A stretch of 32,418 nt of DNA from an uncultured Pseudomonadota bacterium (GTDB taxonomy: Bacteria > Pseudomonadota > Alphaproteobacteria > UBA9219), in the NCBI GenBank assembly GCA_903875345.1, contig CAIQVS010000078.1, positions 1 through 32,418 on the forward strand. The letters run 5' to 3'. This document shows positions 16,237-23,578 of the stretch, in pieces. A program made the translations under genes and the position numbers. Positions within the stretch are counted from its first letter, which is position 1. Every line of letters starts with the position of its first letter. The notes beneath the pieces were generated by a model that did not search any database, was not told the DNA's origin, and worked only from the letters and a program-made list of their open reading frames with translations.

Positions 16237-16688
16237 CGGCCTTGCCACGCGCCCTTCGGTTTCACGGCACAATGACGCGTCGCGGCATCGTCCATCGCAA
16301 AGTGAAGTTCCAATCGATCCTCCGGTAAAAATCCCGCCGCGCGCGTCGGCCATTCGACAATCGTCACCCCGTCGGCCAACGCCTCGTGCCAACCAAGCTC
16401 ATCCAGCTCGATCTCGATCTTCAAGCGATAAAGATCGAAATGATGCACAGGGAACGTCGCCGTTTCATAGCTCTGCAGCAGCGTAAAAGTCGGACTTGGA
16501 ACTTCGCCCGTCACACCAAGAACCCGGAGCAAGGCGCGAGCGAATGCCGTTTTTCCGGCTCCAAGATCGCCCTCAAGCGCGAGCAGATCGCCGCGCCGCA
16601 GCAAAGGCGCAAGCCGCGCCGCGAGCCGTTCCGTCGCGGCGAGATCGGGCAAGGGAACATGGAACGCGTCACCTGTTGTCATGCGCAT
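16218..16688 (-). CDS. tsaE: tRNA t6A-modification ATPase TsaE
   Basis: TsaE works with TsaB and TsaD to make threonylcarbamoyl-adenosine at position 37 of ANN-reading tRNAs. The Walker A loop is clear (EGDLGAGKTAFARALL), followed by the family segments SPTFTLLQSYE, VHHFDLYRL, and ELGWHEALADGVTIVEWPTRA. I chose the ATG at 16688 (157 residues, close to E. coli's 153); a second ATG is two codons on, and an upstream GTG at 16736 would add 16 residues unlike the family. The 3' end overlaps amgK by 19 bases, so the two are translationally coupled. The structured RNA gene lies upstream on the same strand with its own terminator, so tsaE probably has a separate promoter. Confidence 0.93.
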   Translation of the reverse strand: MRMTTGDAFHVPLPDLAATERLAARLAPLLRRGDLLALEGDLGAGKTAFARALLRVLGVTGEVPSPTFTLLQSYETATFPVHHFDLYRLKIEIELDELGWHEALADGVTIVEWPTRAAGFLPEDRLELHFAMDDAATRHCAVKPKGAWQGRWENAR

Positions 16689-16823
16689 AGTCCGCGTTAT
16701 CTGAAATGACGGGGCGGGCGAATTTCCCGTCCACACGGAGGAGAAACCCGTTTACTATCAATTCGAGCCCCTGATTTCCTCGTGATTTACATCGTTTTGA
16801 CCTTCCCACTCCCAGAACGCAAC

Positions 16824-16855
16824 AAAAAAGAAGAGGCGCCTCCTCGGCAGGCCTC
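16824..16855 (-). terminator. Rho-independent terminator of the small RNA gene
   Basis: On the minus strand a GC-rich hairpin (16855-16833, GAG-GCCT paired with AGGC and CTC) is followed by TTC and six T residues (16829-16824). Confidence 0.6.
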
Positions 16856-16993
16856 GCAGCCCATTGTCGGCGGCGAACGAGGCCAGCGGCATACCGCTTT
16901 GTTTGTCTCGGCTGGCGACTTTAACCCGAATTCCGTAGGTGCACCGGGACCCGCTGTCTCTGACAAACCCTACCCCTTTGCGACGAGGTAGTA
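16824..16993 (-). ncRNA. Structured non-coding RNA, possibly 6S RNA (ssrS)
   Basis: The minus strand shows a possible promoter (TTGCAA at 17027-17022, 17-base spacer, weak -10 TAGGAA at 17004-16999), about 170 bases of strongly structured sequence, and a rho-independent terminator. Internal pairings include GTTTGTC with GACAAAC, GCGG-tatg-CCGC, and GGCCTCG with CGAGGCC, each perfect. Segments TCGGGTTAAAGTCGCC and AATGGGCTGCGAGGCCTGCC recall conserved parts of alphaproteobacterial 6S RNA, the regulator that binds sigma-70 RNA polymerase. The length also fits. I am fairly sure of a real RNA gene and less sure of its identity. No protein frame here is convincing. Confidence 0.5.
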
Positions 16994-17067
16994 CGATATT
17001 CCTATCACAACGGGTGATGGATTGCAAGAGGAATTTTTGACTATTTTTTTGGGCGGCGATCATTCCC

Positions 17068-17217
17068 TTAACGTCATTCCGGGGCGCGCCTTTAGGCGCG
17101 AACCCGGAATCCAGTTATAGGATCGGATAAAATGTGTTTGCGGGAACGCAAACTGGATTCCGGATAAAATCGCGTTTTTGCAAGGGCAAAAAGGCGATTT
17201 TTCCGGAATGACGTTAA
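17068..17217. repeat. MITE-like repeat copy 1 (15-bp perfect terminal inverted repeats)
   Basis: The 150-base element begins TTAACGTCATTCCGG and ends CCGGAATGACGTTAA, perfect inverted copies. It also holds internal hairpins such as GTTTGCG-ggaa-CGCAAAC. It has no coding capacity. A second, inverted copy lies at 18518-18664 on the other side of xseB-ispA. The TTAA at each outer edge may be a duplicated target or part of the element. Confidence 0.75.
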
Positions 17218-17251
17218 GAAGAAACGGAAAAGGAATAAAAAGGGAACCGCC

Positions 17252-18151
17252 TCAATTCCGCCGATCGACCACGAAGCGCGCCACGTCTTCAAGATGCTTG
17301 GCGCGGCCATCGAACACGGAGAGATGCTGGATCGCCTGTTCCGACAGCAGTCCCGCCTGATTGCGCGCGCGTTCCGCACCCAAAATCGTGACGAAGGTCG
17401 CCTTGCCCGCTTTGGCGTCGCGGCCAACTGATTTGCCGGTTTCCTCTTCGGTGCCTTCGGCGTCGAGCAGATCGTCGATGATCTGAAAGGCGAGGCCGAG
17501 ATCATGCGCATAGGCGCGCAGCGCGTTGTGATGCTGCAACGACGCCTTGCCGAGAATGGCGCCCGCTTCGGCGGAGAACGCGATCAGCTCGCCGGTCTTC
17601 ATGCGTTGCAGGCGCGTGATCGCGCCGATGTCGAGCTGGGTCGTCTCGGCGATGAGGTCGAGCATCTGCCCGCCCACCATGCCGTTCGCGCCCGCCGCGC
17701 GCGCCAGCGCCGCGATCAACTTGCAGCGCACCTGCGGGTCTTCGTGGGTGCGCGGATCGGCGAGGATTTCAAAGGCCAGAGTCAACAAGGCGTCGCCCGC
17801 GAGAATGGCGGTGGCTTCGTCGAATTTTTTATGCACCGTCGGATTGCCGCGCCGCAGGTCGGAATTGTCCATCGCCGGCAGATCGTCATGCACCAGCGAA
17901 TAGCAATGCACGCATTCGACCGCAGCGGCGGCGCGTTGGGCGCATTCGTCGGCGACGCCGAAAATCCGCGCCGAACTCATCACCAGAAACGGGCGCAGCC
18001 TTTTGCCGCCGTTCAAGGCGCTGTAGCGCATCGATTCGAACAGCTTGCTTTCGGGATAATCCGATTTCGGCAGGATGCGTTCGAGCGTATCGCCGACGGC
18101 TTTGACGGCATCGGCCATGGCAGCGGCAAGAGAGGGGCTGATGGAGGGCAT
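17252..18151 (-). CDS. ispA: Farnesyl diphosphate synthase (polyprenyl synthetase)
   Basis: IspA condenses DMAPP/GPP with IPP to make farnesyl diphosphate for undecaprenyl phosphate, quinones and other isoprenoids. The frame is open from 18268, but the family N-terminus begins at the ATG at 18151 (MPSISPSLAAAMADAV), giving 299 residues. Signatures are LNGGKRLRP, the first aspartate-rich motif VHDDLPAMD, the second IIDDLLDAEG, and the preceding GELIAFSAEAGA. The gene lies 23 bases after xseB, the common xseB-ispA order; dxs, often third, is not present here, and the pair is bracketed by inverted copies of a MITE-like repeat. The call is secure. Confidence 0.95.
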   Translation of the reverse strand: MPSISPSLAAAMADAVKAVGDTLERILPKSDYPESKLFESMRYSALNGGKRLRPFLVMSSARIFGVADECAQRAAAAVECVHCYSLVHDDLPAMDNSDLRRGNPTVHKKFDEATAILAGDALLTLAFEILADPRTHEDPQVRCKLIAALARAAGANGMVGGQMLDLIAETTQLDIGAITRLQRMKTGELIAFSAEAGAILGKASLQHHNALRAYAHDLGLAFQIIDDLLDAEGTEEETGKSVGRDAKAGKATFVTILGAERARNQAGLLSEQAIQHLSVFDGRAKHLEDVARFVVDRRN

Positions 18152-18174
18152 GGGAACTCGGCAGGGGTTGGGGG

Positions 18175-18432
18175 TTAAGAAGCGAACGGAGTGGTCGAAA
18201 CTTTGCCGTCGGGACCGACGGCGATCTGGTCGATGCGCGCCTGAGCCTCGCGCAGCTTGGCCTCGCAATGACGACGGAGATTCATGCCGCGCTCATAGGC
18301 CGACATCGCGTCGTCAAGCTTGGCCTTGCCGTCTTCGAGCTGGCGCACCAGTTTTTCCAACTCGGTCAACGCGTCCTCGAAGCTGAGCTTCAGGATGTCC
18401 GGCGGCAAGGGGGAAAGAGCGGGTTTGGTCAT
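18175..18432 (-). CDS. xseB: Exodeoxyribonuclease VII small subunit
   Basis: XseB forms the small helical subunit of exonuclease VII, which degrades single-stranded DNA with XseA (not in this window). The 85-residue product from the ATG at 18432 contains the family core LSFEDALTELEKLVRQLEDGKAKLDDAMSAYERGMNL in a helical hairpin. Two further in-frame ATGs lie 4 and 10 codons upstream, so the exact start is not certain. It is followed by ispA after 23 bases in a likely two-gene operon. Confidence 0.93.
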   Translation of the reverse strand: MTKPALSPLPPDILKLSFEDALTELEKLVRQLEDGKAKLDDAMSAYERGMNLRRHCEAKLREAQARIDQIAVGPDGKVSTTPFAS

Positions 18433-18517
18433 GGTCGGCGACATTAAGCCGATTTCCCGCATCGGAGCAAGGGTTGCGATTGTTGTCCCGACTCTTGCCG
18501 GTCAAAATGCAAAAAAC

Positions 18518-18664
18518 AACGTCATTCTGGAAAAATCGCTTTTTTGCTCTTGCAAAAATGCGATTTTATCCGGAAGCCAGTTTGCGTTCCCGAAAGCACG
18601 TTTTAGCGGATGGCGTAACTAGATTCCGCATAAATTTGCTGCGCAAATTTTGCGGAATGACGTT
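18518..18664. repeat. MITE-like repeat copy 2, inverted relative to copy 1
   Basis: The 147-base element has ends AACGTCATTCTGG and GCGGAATGACGTT. Read on the minus strand, much of it matches copy 1, for example GGGAACGCAAACTGG (17142-17156 versus the complement of 18577-18591) and the following CCGGATAAAATCGC stretch. Its left end has one mismatch, so it is older or more diverged. It fills most of the gap between xseB and the small membrane-anchored protein gene. Confidence 0.72.
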
Positions 18665-18712
18665 ATCTTTTCGGCAATCTCAAGAATTTTGGCGGGACCG
18701 CCTCGTCTGCAA

Positions 18713-19033
18713 TCAGCCGCACGTCGTTCCAGGTGGCAGCTGTATCGGTTGCTCAAAAAGGCGGTCCCCCGTCACCACACTTTTCCCATCCGGACCAACC
18801 CGCACGTTGACAGCATTTGCTCTGTTTGGTCCGTCACACGTAACCCGATACTGAGATCCACGAAAATCAAAGACTATTTTTTTTGCTTGCGCTGCCCTTA
18901 TCAGCTCACCGGTTTGATGCTGCTTATCGATGCCGTCTGCCACTACCCCGAAGCCAACCACGGCGACACATACACCACAAACTGTACCAGCTCCGATGAG
19001 CCAGCCGCGAAGGTTAGATGACTTCTTCTCCAT
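18713..19033 (-). CDS. Small membrane-anchored hypothetical protein
   Basis: The 106-residue protein has a short basic start (MEKKSSNLRG), one hydrophobic segment (about residues 11-32) acting as an anchor or uncleaved signal, and a soluble domain of some 70 residues outside. That domain holds two cysteines (VTCDGPN and TTCG at the very end) that may pair in the periplasm, and reads as mainly beta (KIVFDFRGSQYRVTCDG, NAVNVRVGPDGKSV). A good GGGAG Shine-Dalgarno precedes the ATG. The family is not recognised. It lies alone between the MITE-like repeat and the hxlR gene, somewhat more AT-rich at its 5' end. Confidence 0.55.
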   Translation of the reverse strand: MEKKSSNLRGWLIGAGTVCGVCVAVVGFGVVADGIDKQHQTGELIRAAQAKKIVFDFRGSQYRVTCDGPNRANAVNVRVGPDGKSVVTGDRLFEQPIQLPPGTTCG

Positions 19034-19076
19034 AATATATCTCCCAAATAATGTTGCGTTGGCAGTTCAACTACTC

Positions 19077-19502
19077 TTATGAAATTTTTTCGTCAAGGGC
19101 TGCTCCATCGCCTCTTTCCGCATCAAAATCCGCGCGGGATTTCTGGATGTCCGGCCAGTGGCCTTCGACCCATGTCACCAACGATTCAACGGGGGTCAGA
19201 AGGCTTAACCCGCGCTCGGTCAGTTGATATTCGACGCGCGGCGGTATTTCCGGATAAATGTGCCGCGAGACGATGCCGTCACGCTCCAGATTGCGCACCG
19301 TCGTCGTCAGCATGCGTTGCGAAATACCATTGACGCCGCGCATCAATATCGAGAAACGGGCGCGATTACCGTCGGCCTTGGCCAAAGCCATGATGACCAG
19401 CAGGCTCCATTTGTCGCCAAGCCGGGACAAAAGATCGCGCAAGGGGCAGCGAACATGGTCTTCCGCGCCCTGTTTTTTGCAGTTTTCCTGATGATTTTTC
19501 AT
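19077..19502 (-). CDS. HxlR-family transcriptional regulator
   Basis: This 141-residue winged-helix protein matches the HxlR family: CPLRDLLSRLGDKWSLLVIMAL (start of the domain), GISQRMLTTTVRNLERDGIVSRHIYPEIPPRVEYQLTERG (recognition helix and wing). The cysteine at CPLRD, about residue 19, aligns with the redox-active Cys of HxlR/YodB/HypR members that sense quinones, diamide or disulfide stress. A further Cys lies just before it (ENCKKQ). The divergent gene encodes a WrbA-like flavoprotein, exactly the kind of target such regulators control. An inverted repeat at 19505-19520 beside its own start could be the operator. Repression relieved by electrophile or oxidant stress is the likely mode. 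Confidence 0.92.
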   Translation of the reverse strand: MKNHQENCKKQGAEDHVRCPLRDLLSRLGDKWSLLVIMALAKADGNRARFSILMRGVNGISQRMLTTTVRNLERDGIVSRHIYPEIPPRVEYQLTERGLSLLTPVESLVTWVEGHWPDIQKSRADFDAERGDGAALDEKIS

Positions 19503-19504
19503 AA

Positions 19505-19520
19505 CTTACCTTTGGGTAAC
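19505..19520. promoter_or_regulatory. Candidate HxlR operator
   Basis: CTTACCTTTGGGTAAC contains TTACC and GGTAA arms separated by four bases and lies immediately upstream of hxlR. HxlR-type sites are often short inverted repeats of this sort. It could control hxlR and, through the 124-base divergent region, the flavoprotein gene. Confidence 0.4.
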
Positions 19521-19626
19521 TGTATGATGTTTTTGTGCCTTCTTTTATTCGACAAAGTTATTATATATTATCAGGTATAGAAATACAACCTACCTAACGA
19601 AATCACCCCGCCACAGGAGCAACAGC

Positions 19627-20193
19627 ATGAAAATTTCCGTCGTTTACCACAGCGGCTACGGCCACACCGCCGAGCAGGCCAAAGCCGTCCTGCGCGGCGT
19701 TCAGTCCGTCAGCGGCGCCGAAGCCTTGCTGATTCCGGTGGCCGAGATCGAGCAGCATTGGGATAATCTGGAGCAATCCGCCGCGATTATTTTCGGCAGC
19801 CCGACCTATATGGGCAGCGTCAGCGCCGAGTTCAAAAAATTCATGGACGCAAGTTCCAAGGTCTGGTTCACCCGGAAATGGCAGGACAAACTCGCCGCCG
19901 GATTCACCAATTCCGCCAGCCAAAACGGCGACAAGCAAAACACGCTGACGACGCTCGCGGTCTTCGCCGCGCAGCACGGCATGATCTGGGCCAGCCTCGG
20001 CTTGCCGCCCGGCAACCATGACAGCAAGGGATCGGCCAACGATCTGAACCGGCTCGGCAGCGCGCTCGGCGCCATGGCGCAATCGAACGCCGATCAGGGG
20101 ACGGAGTCCGGACCGTCGCCCAGCGACTTGAAAACCGCAGAATATCTCGGTCAGCGCGTGGCGACCCTCGCGGCGCGTTTTGTCCGTAGGTAA
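19627..20193 (+). CDS. Flavodoxin-fold NAD(P)H:quinone oxidoreductase, WrbA-like
   Basis: The 188-residue protein has a flavodoxin fold: a phosphate-binding P-loop YHSGYGHTAEQA at residues 7-18, an FMN-ring loop GSPTYMGSVSAEFK (about 58-71), and FTNSASQNGDK plus GLPPGNHD later. WrbA-type enzymes reduce quinones by two electrons and avoid semiquinone radicals. The cytoplasmic enzyme uses FMN. The gene diverges from hxlR and precedes yceI by 34 bases, so the likely unit is a quinone/oxidant stress operon under HxlR control. An AGGAG-like Shine-Dalgarno (CAGGAGC) precedes the ATG. Small flavodoxin-family NADPH-dependent FMN reductases are the alternative. Confidence 0.85.
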   Translation: MKISVVYHSGYGHTAEQAKAVLRGVQSVSGAEALLIPVAEIEQHWDNLEQSAAIIFGSPTYMGSVSAEFKKFMDASSKVWFTRKWQDKLAAGFTNSASQNGDKQNTLTTLAVFAAQHGMIWASLGLPPGNHDSKGSANDLNRLGSALGAMAQSNADQGTESGPSPSDLKTAEYLGQRVATLAARFVRR

Positions 20194-20227
20194 TCTATCC
20201 CCCGTCAGCTGAATGGAGATTCTCGCT

Positions 20228-20848
20228 ATGTTGAAACAACCCCTCGCCACCCGTCTCGTTCTTGCCGCTACCCTGCTGTTGCCGTTGTCGGCTCCGGCCT
20301 TCGCGGCGGACAGCTATACGCTCGACCCGTCGCATACCGCCGTCGTTTGGCACATCAATCATTTCGGCTTTTCCAAGCCGTCGGGAAAATTCACCAACAT
20401 CACCGGCACGCTGACGCTCGATGTCAAAAACCTCGCCGCCAGCACGATCACGGCGACCATTCCGGTCGATAGCCTCGTGACCGGCATCGCCAAGCTCGAC
20501 GAGCATTTGAGGAGCAAGGATTTCTTCGACCTCGCAACCTATCCGACCGCCAGCTTTACCAGCACCAAGGTAACCTTTCGCGGCAGCAATGCGTCAACGC
20601 GGGATGGCGGCGGATCCATTGCAACGGTTGAGGGAACCCTGACTCTGCACGGCGTCACCAAGCCCGTGACGCTGGATGTTGTGCTGAACAAAATCGGCGT
20701 GAACATGTTCAAGAAGAAAACAGCGGGTTTCAGCGCCACCACGACGATCAAACGTTCGGATTTCGGCATGACGACCTACCTGCCCGGTCTCGGCGACGAA
20801 ATCCGTCTGGAGATCGAAAGCGAAGCGAATATCGCGGCGGGAGATTAG
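20228..20848 (+). CDS. YceI-family periplasmic lipid-binding protein
   Basis: The start at the ATG at 20228, nine bases after a GGAGA Shine-Dalgarno, gives 206 residues with a clean Sec signal peptide (ending PAFAA-DSYTLDP). The mature part is a YceI lipocalin-like barrel: YTLDPSHTAVVWHINHFGFSKPSGKF at its start, then LRSKDFFDLATYPTASFTS, GTLTLHGVTKPVTLDV, and FSATTTIKRSDFGM. Members bind isoprenoid or polyisoprenoid ligands in the periplasm and are often induced by base or stress. It follows the WrbA-like flavoprotein gene closely and is probably cotranscribed, tying quinone chemistry to an isoprenoid binder. An upstream ATG at 20213 is less likely. Confidence 0.92.
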   Translation: MLKQPLATRLVLAATLLLPLSAPAFAADSYTLDPSHTAVVWHINHFGFSKPSGKFTNITGTLTLDVKNLAASTITATIPVDSLVTGIAKLDEHLRSKDFFDLATYPTASFTSTKVTFRGSNASTRDGGGSIATVEGTLTLHGVTKPVTLDVVLNKIGVNMFKKKTAGFSATTTIKRSDFGMTTYLPGLGDEIRLEIESEANIAAGD

Positions 20849-20907
20849 ATCGAGCTTGCGCAGACAAAGCCGTCCCTTACTATGAAGACCCATAGAATGC
20901 GATCAGA

Positions 20908-21363
20908 ATGTCTGTGCCAAGAAAATACATGGCGGCTTCGGTGCCGCGCTTTCTGCGTCAGTCGCGTCTGGCTTATCTGCCGTTGAAGTGCGTCATCGGC
21001 AGTCGCTTGATTCAGGGCGAAGGGTCGAATTTGTATTTCGACATCGTCATGCTGCCCGTTCCTGAATTCCAGCGCATGCGCGGCAATGTCGGGCTTCAGC
21101 ATGTGAACGCCCCCGCCTTGAAGGCCGGACCGACCTTCAATCCCGGCTTTGTGCTTACCGATGCCAAACAGGTCATCGTGCCCGATAACGAGCCCAATCC
21201 TGAAGCTTTTGCCAAAAACCATTTTCTGGTACTGTTCGGGCTTATCGCACCCGATGTTCCGACCGAAACGACGGAGCAGCCACAATTCGAAAGTTTTTCA
21301 GAAATCGCCAAAAAATGCACGGCGCAGATCGATAAATATAATACTAGACTAGCCAAGTCCTGA
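20908..21363 (+). CDS. Conserved-looking hypothetical protein upstream of the suf operon
   Basis: A 151-residue frame with GC-rich third positions like its neighbours, so it looks genuinely coding. No signal peptide, transmembrane segment or motif is seen. It begins MSVPRKYMAASVPRF, has a hydrophobic middle (LYFDIVMLPVPEF, FLVLFGLIAPDVP), and ends in a charged helix (EIAKKCTAQIDKYNTRLAKS). One cysteine is present in the middle and one in the tail. The Shine-Dalgarno is weak. It stands 59 bases after yceI and 16 bases before sufR, and a perfect TATAAT for the suf operon lies inside its last codons. I do not recognise the family; an opposite-strand frame over most of it is less convincing. Confidence 0.55.
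   Translation: MSVPRKYMAASVPRFLRQSRLAYLPLKCVIGSRLIQGEGSNLYFDIVMLPVPEFQRMRGNVGLQHVNAPALKAGPTFNPGFVLTDAKQVIVPDNEPNPEAFAKNHFLVLFGLIAPDVPTETTEQPQFESFSEIAKKCTAQIDKYNTRLAKS
21337..21357 (+). promoter_or_regulatory. Likely suf operon promoter and SufR site
   Basis: A perfect -10 TATAAT (21337-21342) lies 38 bases before the sufR ATG with no good -35, which suggests activator or repressor control. The sequence CTAGACTAG directly after it (21344-21352) is a near-palindrome around the expected start of transcription, a reasonable place for autoregulation by the Rrf2 protein. Confidence 0.4.
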
Positions 21364-21379
21364 TTGCTACGCTGATCCC

Positions 21380-21847
21380 ATGATTAAAATTAGCCGTCTG
21401 ACTGACTATGCGATAGTCCTACTATCTCAAATGGTAGCGGGCAGCAAGAGCGTATTTTCCGCCTCGGATCTGGCGGAGCGCAGCAGCCTACCTCTGCCGA
21501 CAACGTCCAAGATACTGAAGAAACTGGCGAAAAACGGCATCGTCTCGGCGTTGCGCGGCGCGGCGGGCGGATACCGTCTGGAGCGACCCGCCGGAGCCAT
21601 TTCAATCGCCGCCATTATCGAGGCGATGGACGGCCCGATCTCCATCACCGACTGCGCCGATCCTGCGCCAAAGCGCGAGACCTGTCGCATCAAATCGATC
21701 TGTCCGATGAGCGCGAACTGGGGCAGCGTCAATCGCGTCGTGCGCGCCGCGCTCGAAGAAGTGTCCCTGACCGACATGCTTGCCGATTCGAGAGGCGATT
21801 TCGAAGACATTTTTGCGTCTGCGCCCGAACTGCGGAAGCGGGCATGA
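21380..21847 (+). CDS. sufR: Rrf2-family SUF operon regulator (SufR/IscR-like)
   Basis: The 155-residue protein has an N-terminal winged helix typical of Rrf2 ([48 protein letters not shown]) and three cysteines in the C-terminal half ([15 protein letters not shown]) arranged as in IscR, where they hold an Fe-S cluster. It should sense cluster supply and adjust suf expression. Its stop overlaps the sufB start (ATGA), so the two are translationally coupled. A TATAAT promoter and a palindromic CTAG site lie just upstream. It heads the suf operon, which fits the local-regulator role; other iron regulators could also act. Confidence 0.92.
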   Translation: MIKISRLTDYAIVLLSQMVAGSKSVFSASDLAERSSLPLPTTSKILKKLAKNGIVSALRGAAGGYRLERPAGAISIAAIIEAMDGPISITDCADPAPKRETCRIKSICPMSANWGSVNRVVRAALEEVSLTDMLADSRGDFEDIFASAPELRKRA

Positions 21848-23305
21848 GCGTCCTGACCAAGACGCTGGCGAGTGAACTCGCCACCCAAACGTACAAGTAT
21901 GGCTTCGTCACCGCGATTGAATCCGAGACCGCGCCGAAGGGCTTGAACGAAGACACCGTCCGTTTCATCTCGGCGAAAAAGAGCGAACCGGAATGGTTGC
22001 TGGAAGGACGGCTGAAGGCCTTTCGCCACTGGCTGACGATGAAGGAGCCGGACTGGGCGAAGCTGAAACATCCGCCGATCGATTATCAGGATGCCTTTTA
22101 TTACGCAGCGCCGATGCAGAAGAAAAAACCCGGCAGCCTCGACGAGGTCGATCCCGAATTGCTGCGCGCTTATGAAAAGCTCGGCATTCCCTTGCGTGAA
22201 CAAGAGGTCTTGGCAGGGGTCAACCCGCGCGTCGCCGTGGACGCCGTGTTCGACAGCGTCTCGGTCGCCACGACTTATAAGAAAACGCTGGAGGATCAGG
22301 GCATTTTGTTTTGCCCGATTTCGGAAGCGGTGCAAAAATATCCGGAGCTGGTGAAAAAATATCTTGGCTCGGTCGTGCCGGTAACGGACAATTTTTTCGC
22401 CGCGCTCAATTCCGCCGTCTTCACCGACGGATCGTTCGTGTTCATTCCGAAAGGCGTCCGTTGCCCGATGGAGCTTTCGACCTATTTCCGCATCAATGCC
22501 GAAAACACCGGACAGTTCGAACGCACGCTCATCATCGCCGAGGAAGGGGCTTACGTCAGTTACCTCGAAGGCTGCACCGCGCCGAAGCGCGATGAGAATC
22601 AACTTCATGCGGCGGTGGTCGAGCTGATCGCGCATGACGATGCGCAGATCAAATATTCGACGGTGCAAAATTGGTATCCGGGCGACGAAAACGGCAAGGG
22701 CGGGATTTACAATTTTGTGACCAAGCGCGGCGCCTGTCGCGGCAAGCGTTCGAAAATCTCGTGGACTCAGGTCGAAACCGGATCGGCGATCACGTGGAAA
22801 TATCCGAGCTGCGTATTGCAGGGGCGATGATTCCGTCGGCGAGTTTTATTCGGTCGCCATCACCAGCCATCACCAGCAAGCCGACACCGGCACCAAGATG
22901 ATCCATATCGGCAAGAATACGCGCTCGACCATCGTCTCGAAGGGCATCAGCGCGGGCAAGGCGCAGAACACCTATCGCGGCTTGGTCAAAATCTTACGCA
23001 CCGCCAAGGGCGCGCGCAACCACACGCAATGCGACAGCCTGTTGATCGGCGACAGGTGCGGCGCGCATACGGTGCCGTACATCGAATCCCGCCAGCCTTC
23101 GGCGCGCGTCGAGCATGAAGCGACGACGTCCAAAATCAGCGACGACCAACTGTTCTATTGCCGCCAGCGCGGCCTGTCGCAGGAAGACGCAATGGCGCTG
23201 ATCGTCAACGGATTCTGCAAAGAAGTGCTGGCCGAACTGCCGATGGAATTTGCCGTCGAAGCGCAAAAGCTGGTGGGGGTTAGTCTGGAGGGAAGTGTGG
23301 GATGA
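21844..23305 (+). CDS. sufB: Fe-S cluster assembly protein SufB, frameshifted
   Basis: SufB with SufC and SufD forms the scaffold on which Fe-S clusters are built. The first part is intact SufB ([68 protein letters not shown]) to YPSCVLQG, where a stop appears in the wrong frame. The rest ([63 protein letters not shown]) continues one base further on. Removing one G from GGGG at 22821-22824 restores 486 residues of normal length with all key cysteines, including the one in [11 protein letters not shown] is the only Fe-S system visible here, so loss would probably be lethal; a sequence error or a frameshift mechanism should be considered before calling it a pseudogene. Confidence 0.88.
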
Positions 23306-23400
23306 CTGCGCTGCCGGAGTTCAATGATTATTTGGTTTTCGCTGATGAAGCGGAGGGGTATTCGTGGCTATATTGCACCGATTTAGGTGGCCGAAAAAAC
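23302..23400 (+). pseudogene. Possible gene remnant between sufB and the palindromic repeat
   Basis: An ATG overlaps the sufB stop (ATGA) and opens a frame beginning [19 protein letters not shown] that stays open only because it runs into the repeat. The DYLVFADE stretch faintly recalls the start of DUF3800 proteins (DYLVFxDESGDH). It may be the stub of a gene lost when the repeat arrived. The translated repeat that follows is surely not protein. Confidence 0.2.
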
Positions 23401-23403
23401 GGT

Positions 23404-23578
23404 CGTCATTCCCGCGAAAGCGGGAATCCAAGGACGCGCTTTCATCAGCGTCCTTTGCCGCGAAGCGGCAAAACGCCGCAAGAACTCATCGGTAGTTTTT
23501 ATGGCGTTTTGATGCTTCGCATCAAGCGCCCCCTGAAGAAAGCGGGGGCGCTGGATTCCCGCTTTCGCGGGAATGACG
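23404..23578. repeat. Palindromic intergenic repeat nest inside the suf operon
   Basis: Perfect 27-base terminal inverted repeats (23404-23430 and 23552-23578, core CATTCCCGCGAAAGCGGGAAT) enclose a chain of further hairpins: AGGACGC/GCGTCCT, GCCGC-gaa-GCGGC, TTGATGC-ttc-GCATCAA, and GCGCCCCC/GGGGGCGC. Each terminal repeat is itself a hairpin. The element has no coding capacity and separates sufB from sufC. The rest of the gap to 23753 holds nothing recognisable. The folded RNA could affect relative expression of the genes on either side. Confidence 0.8.

Noticed and set aside
16758-17063. Minus-strand 101-codon open frame
   Set aside because: It spans the promoter, helices and terminator of the structured RNA, has no Shine-Dalgarno and no protein-like features.
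20845-21285. Minus-strand 146-codon gene opposite the unknown gene before sufR
   Set aside because: Plus-strand frame has GC-rich third positions and better gene spacing; the minus frame looks like its shadow.
17068-23578. CRISPR array
   Set aside because: The repeats are few, palindromic, dispersed and not regularly spaced, and no cas gene is present.
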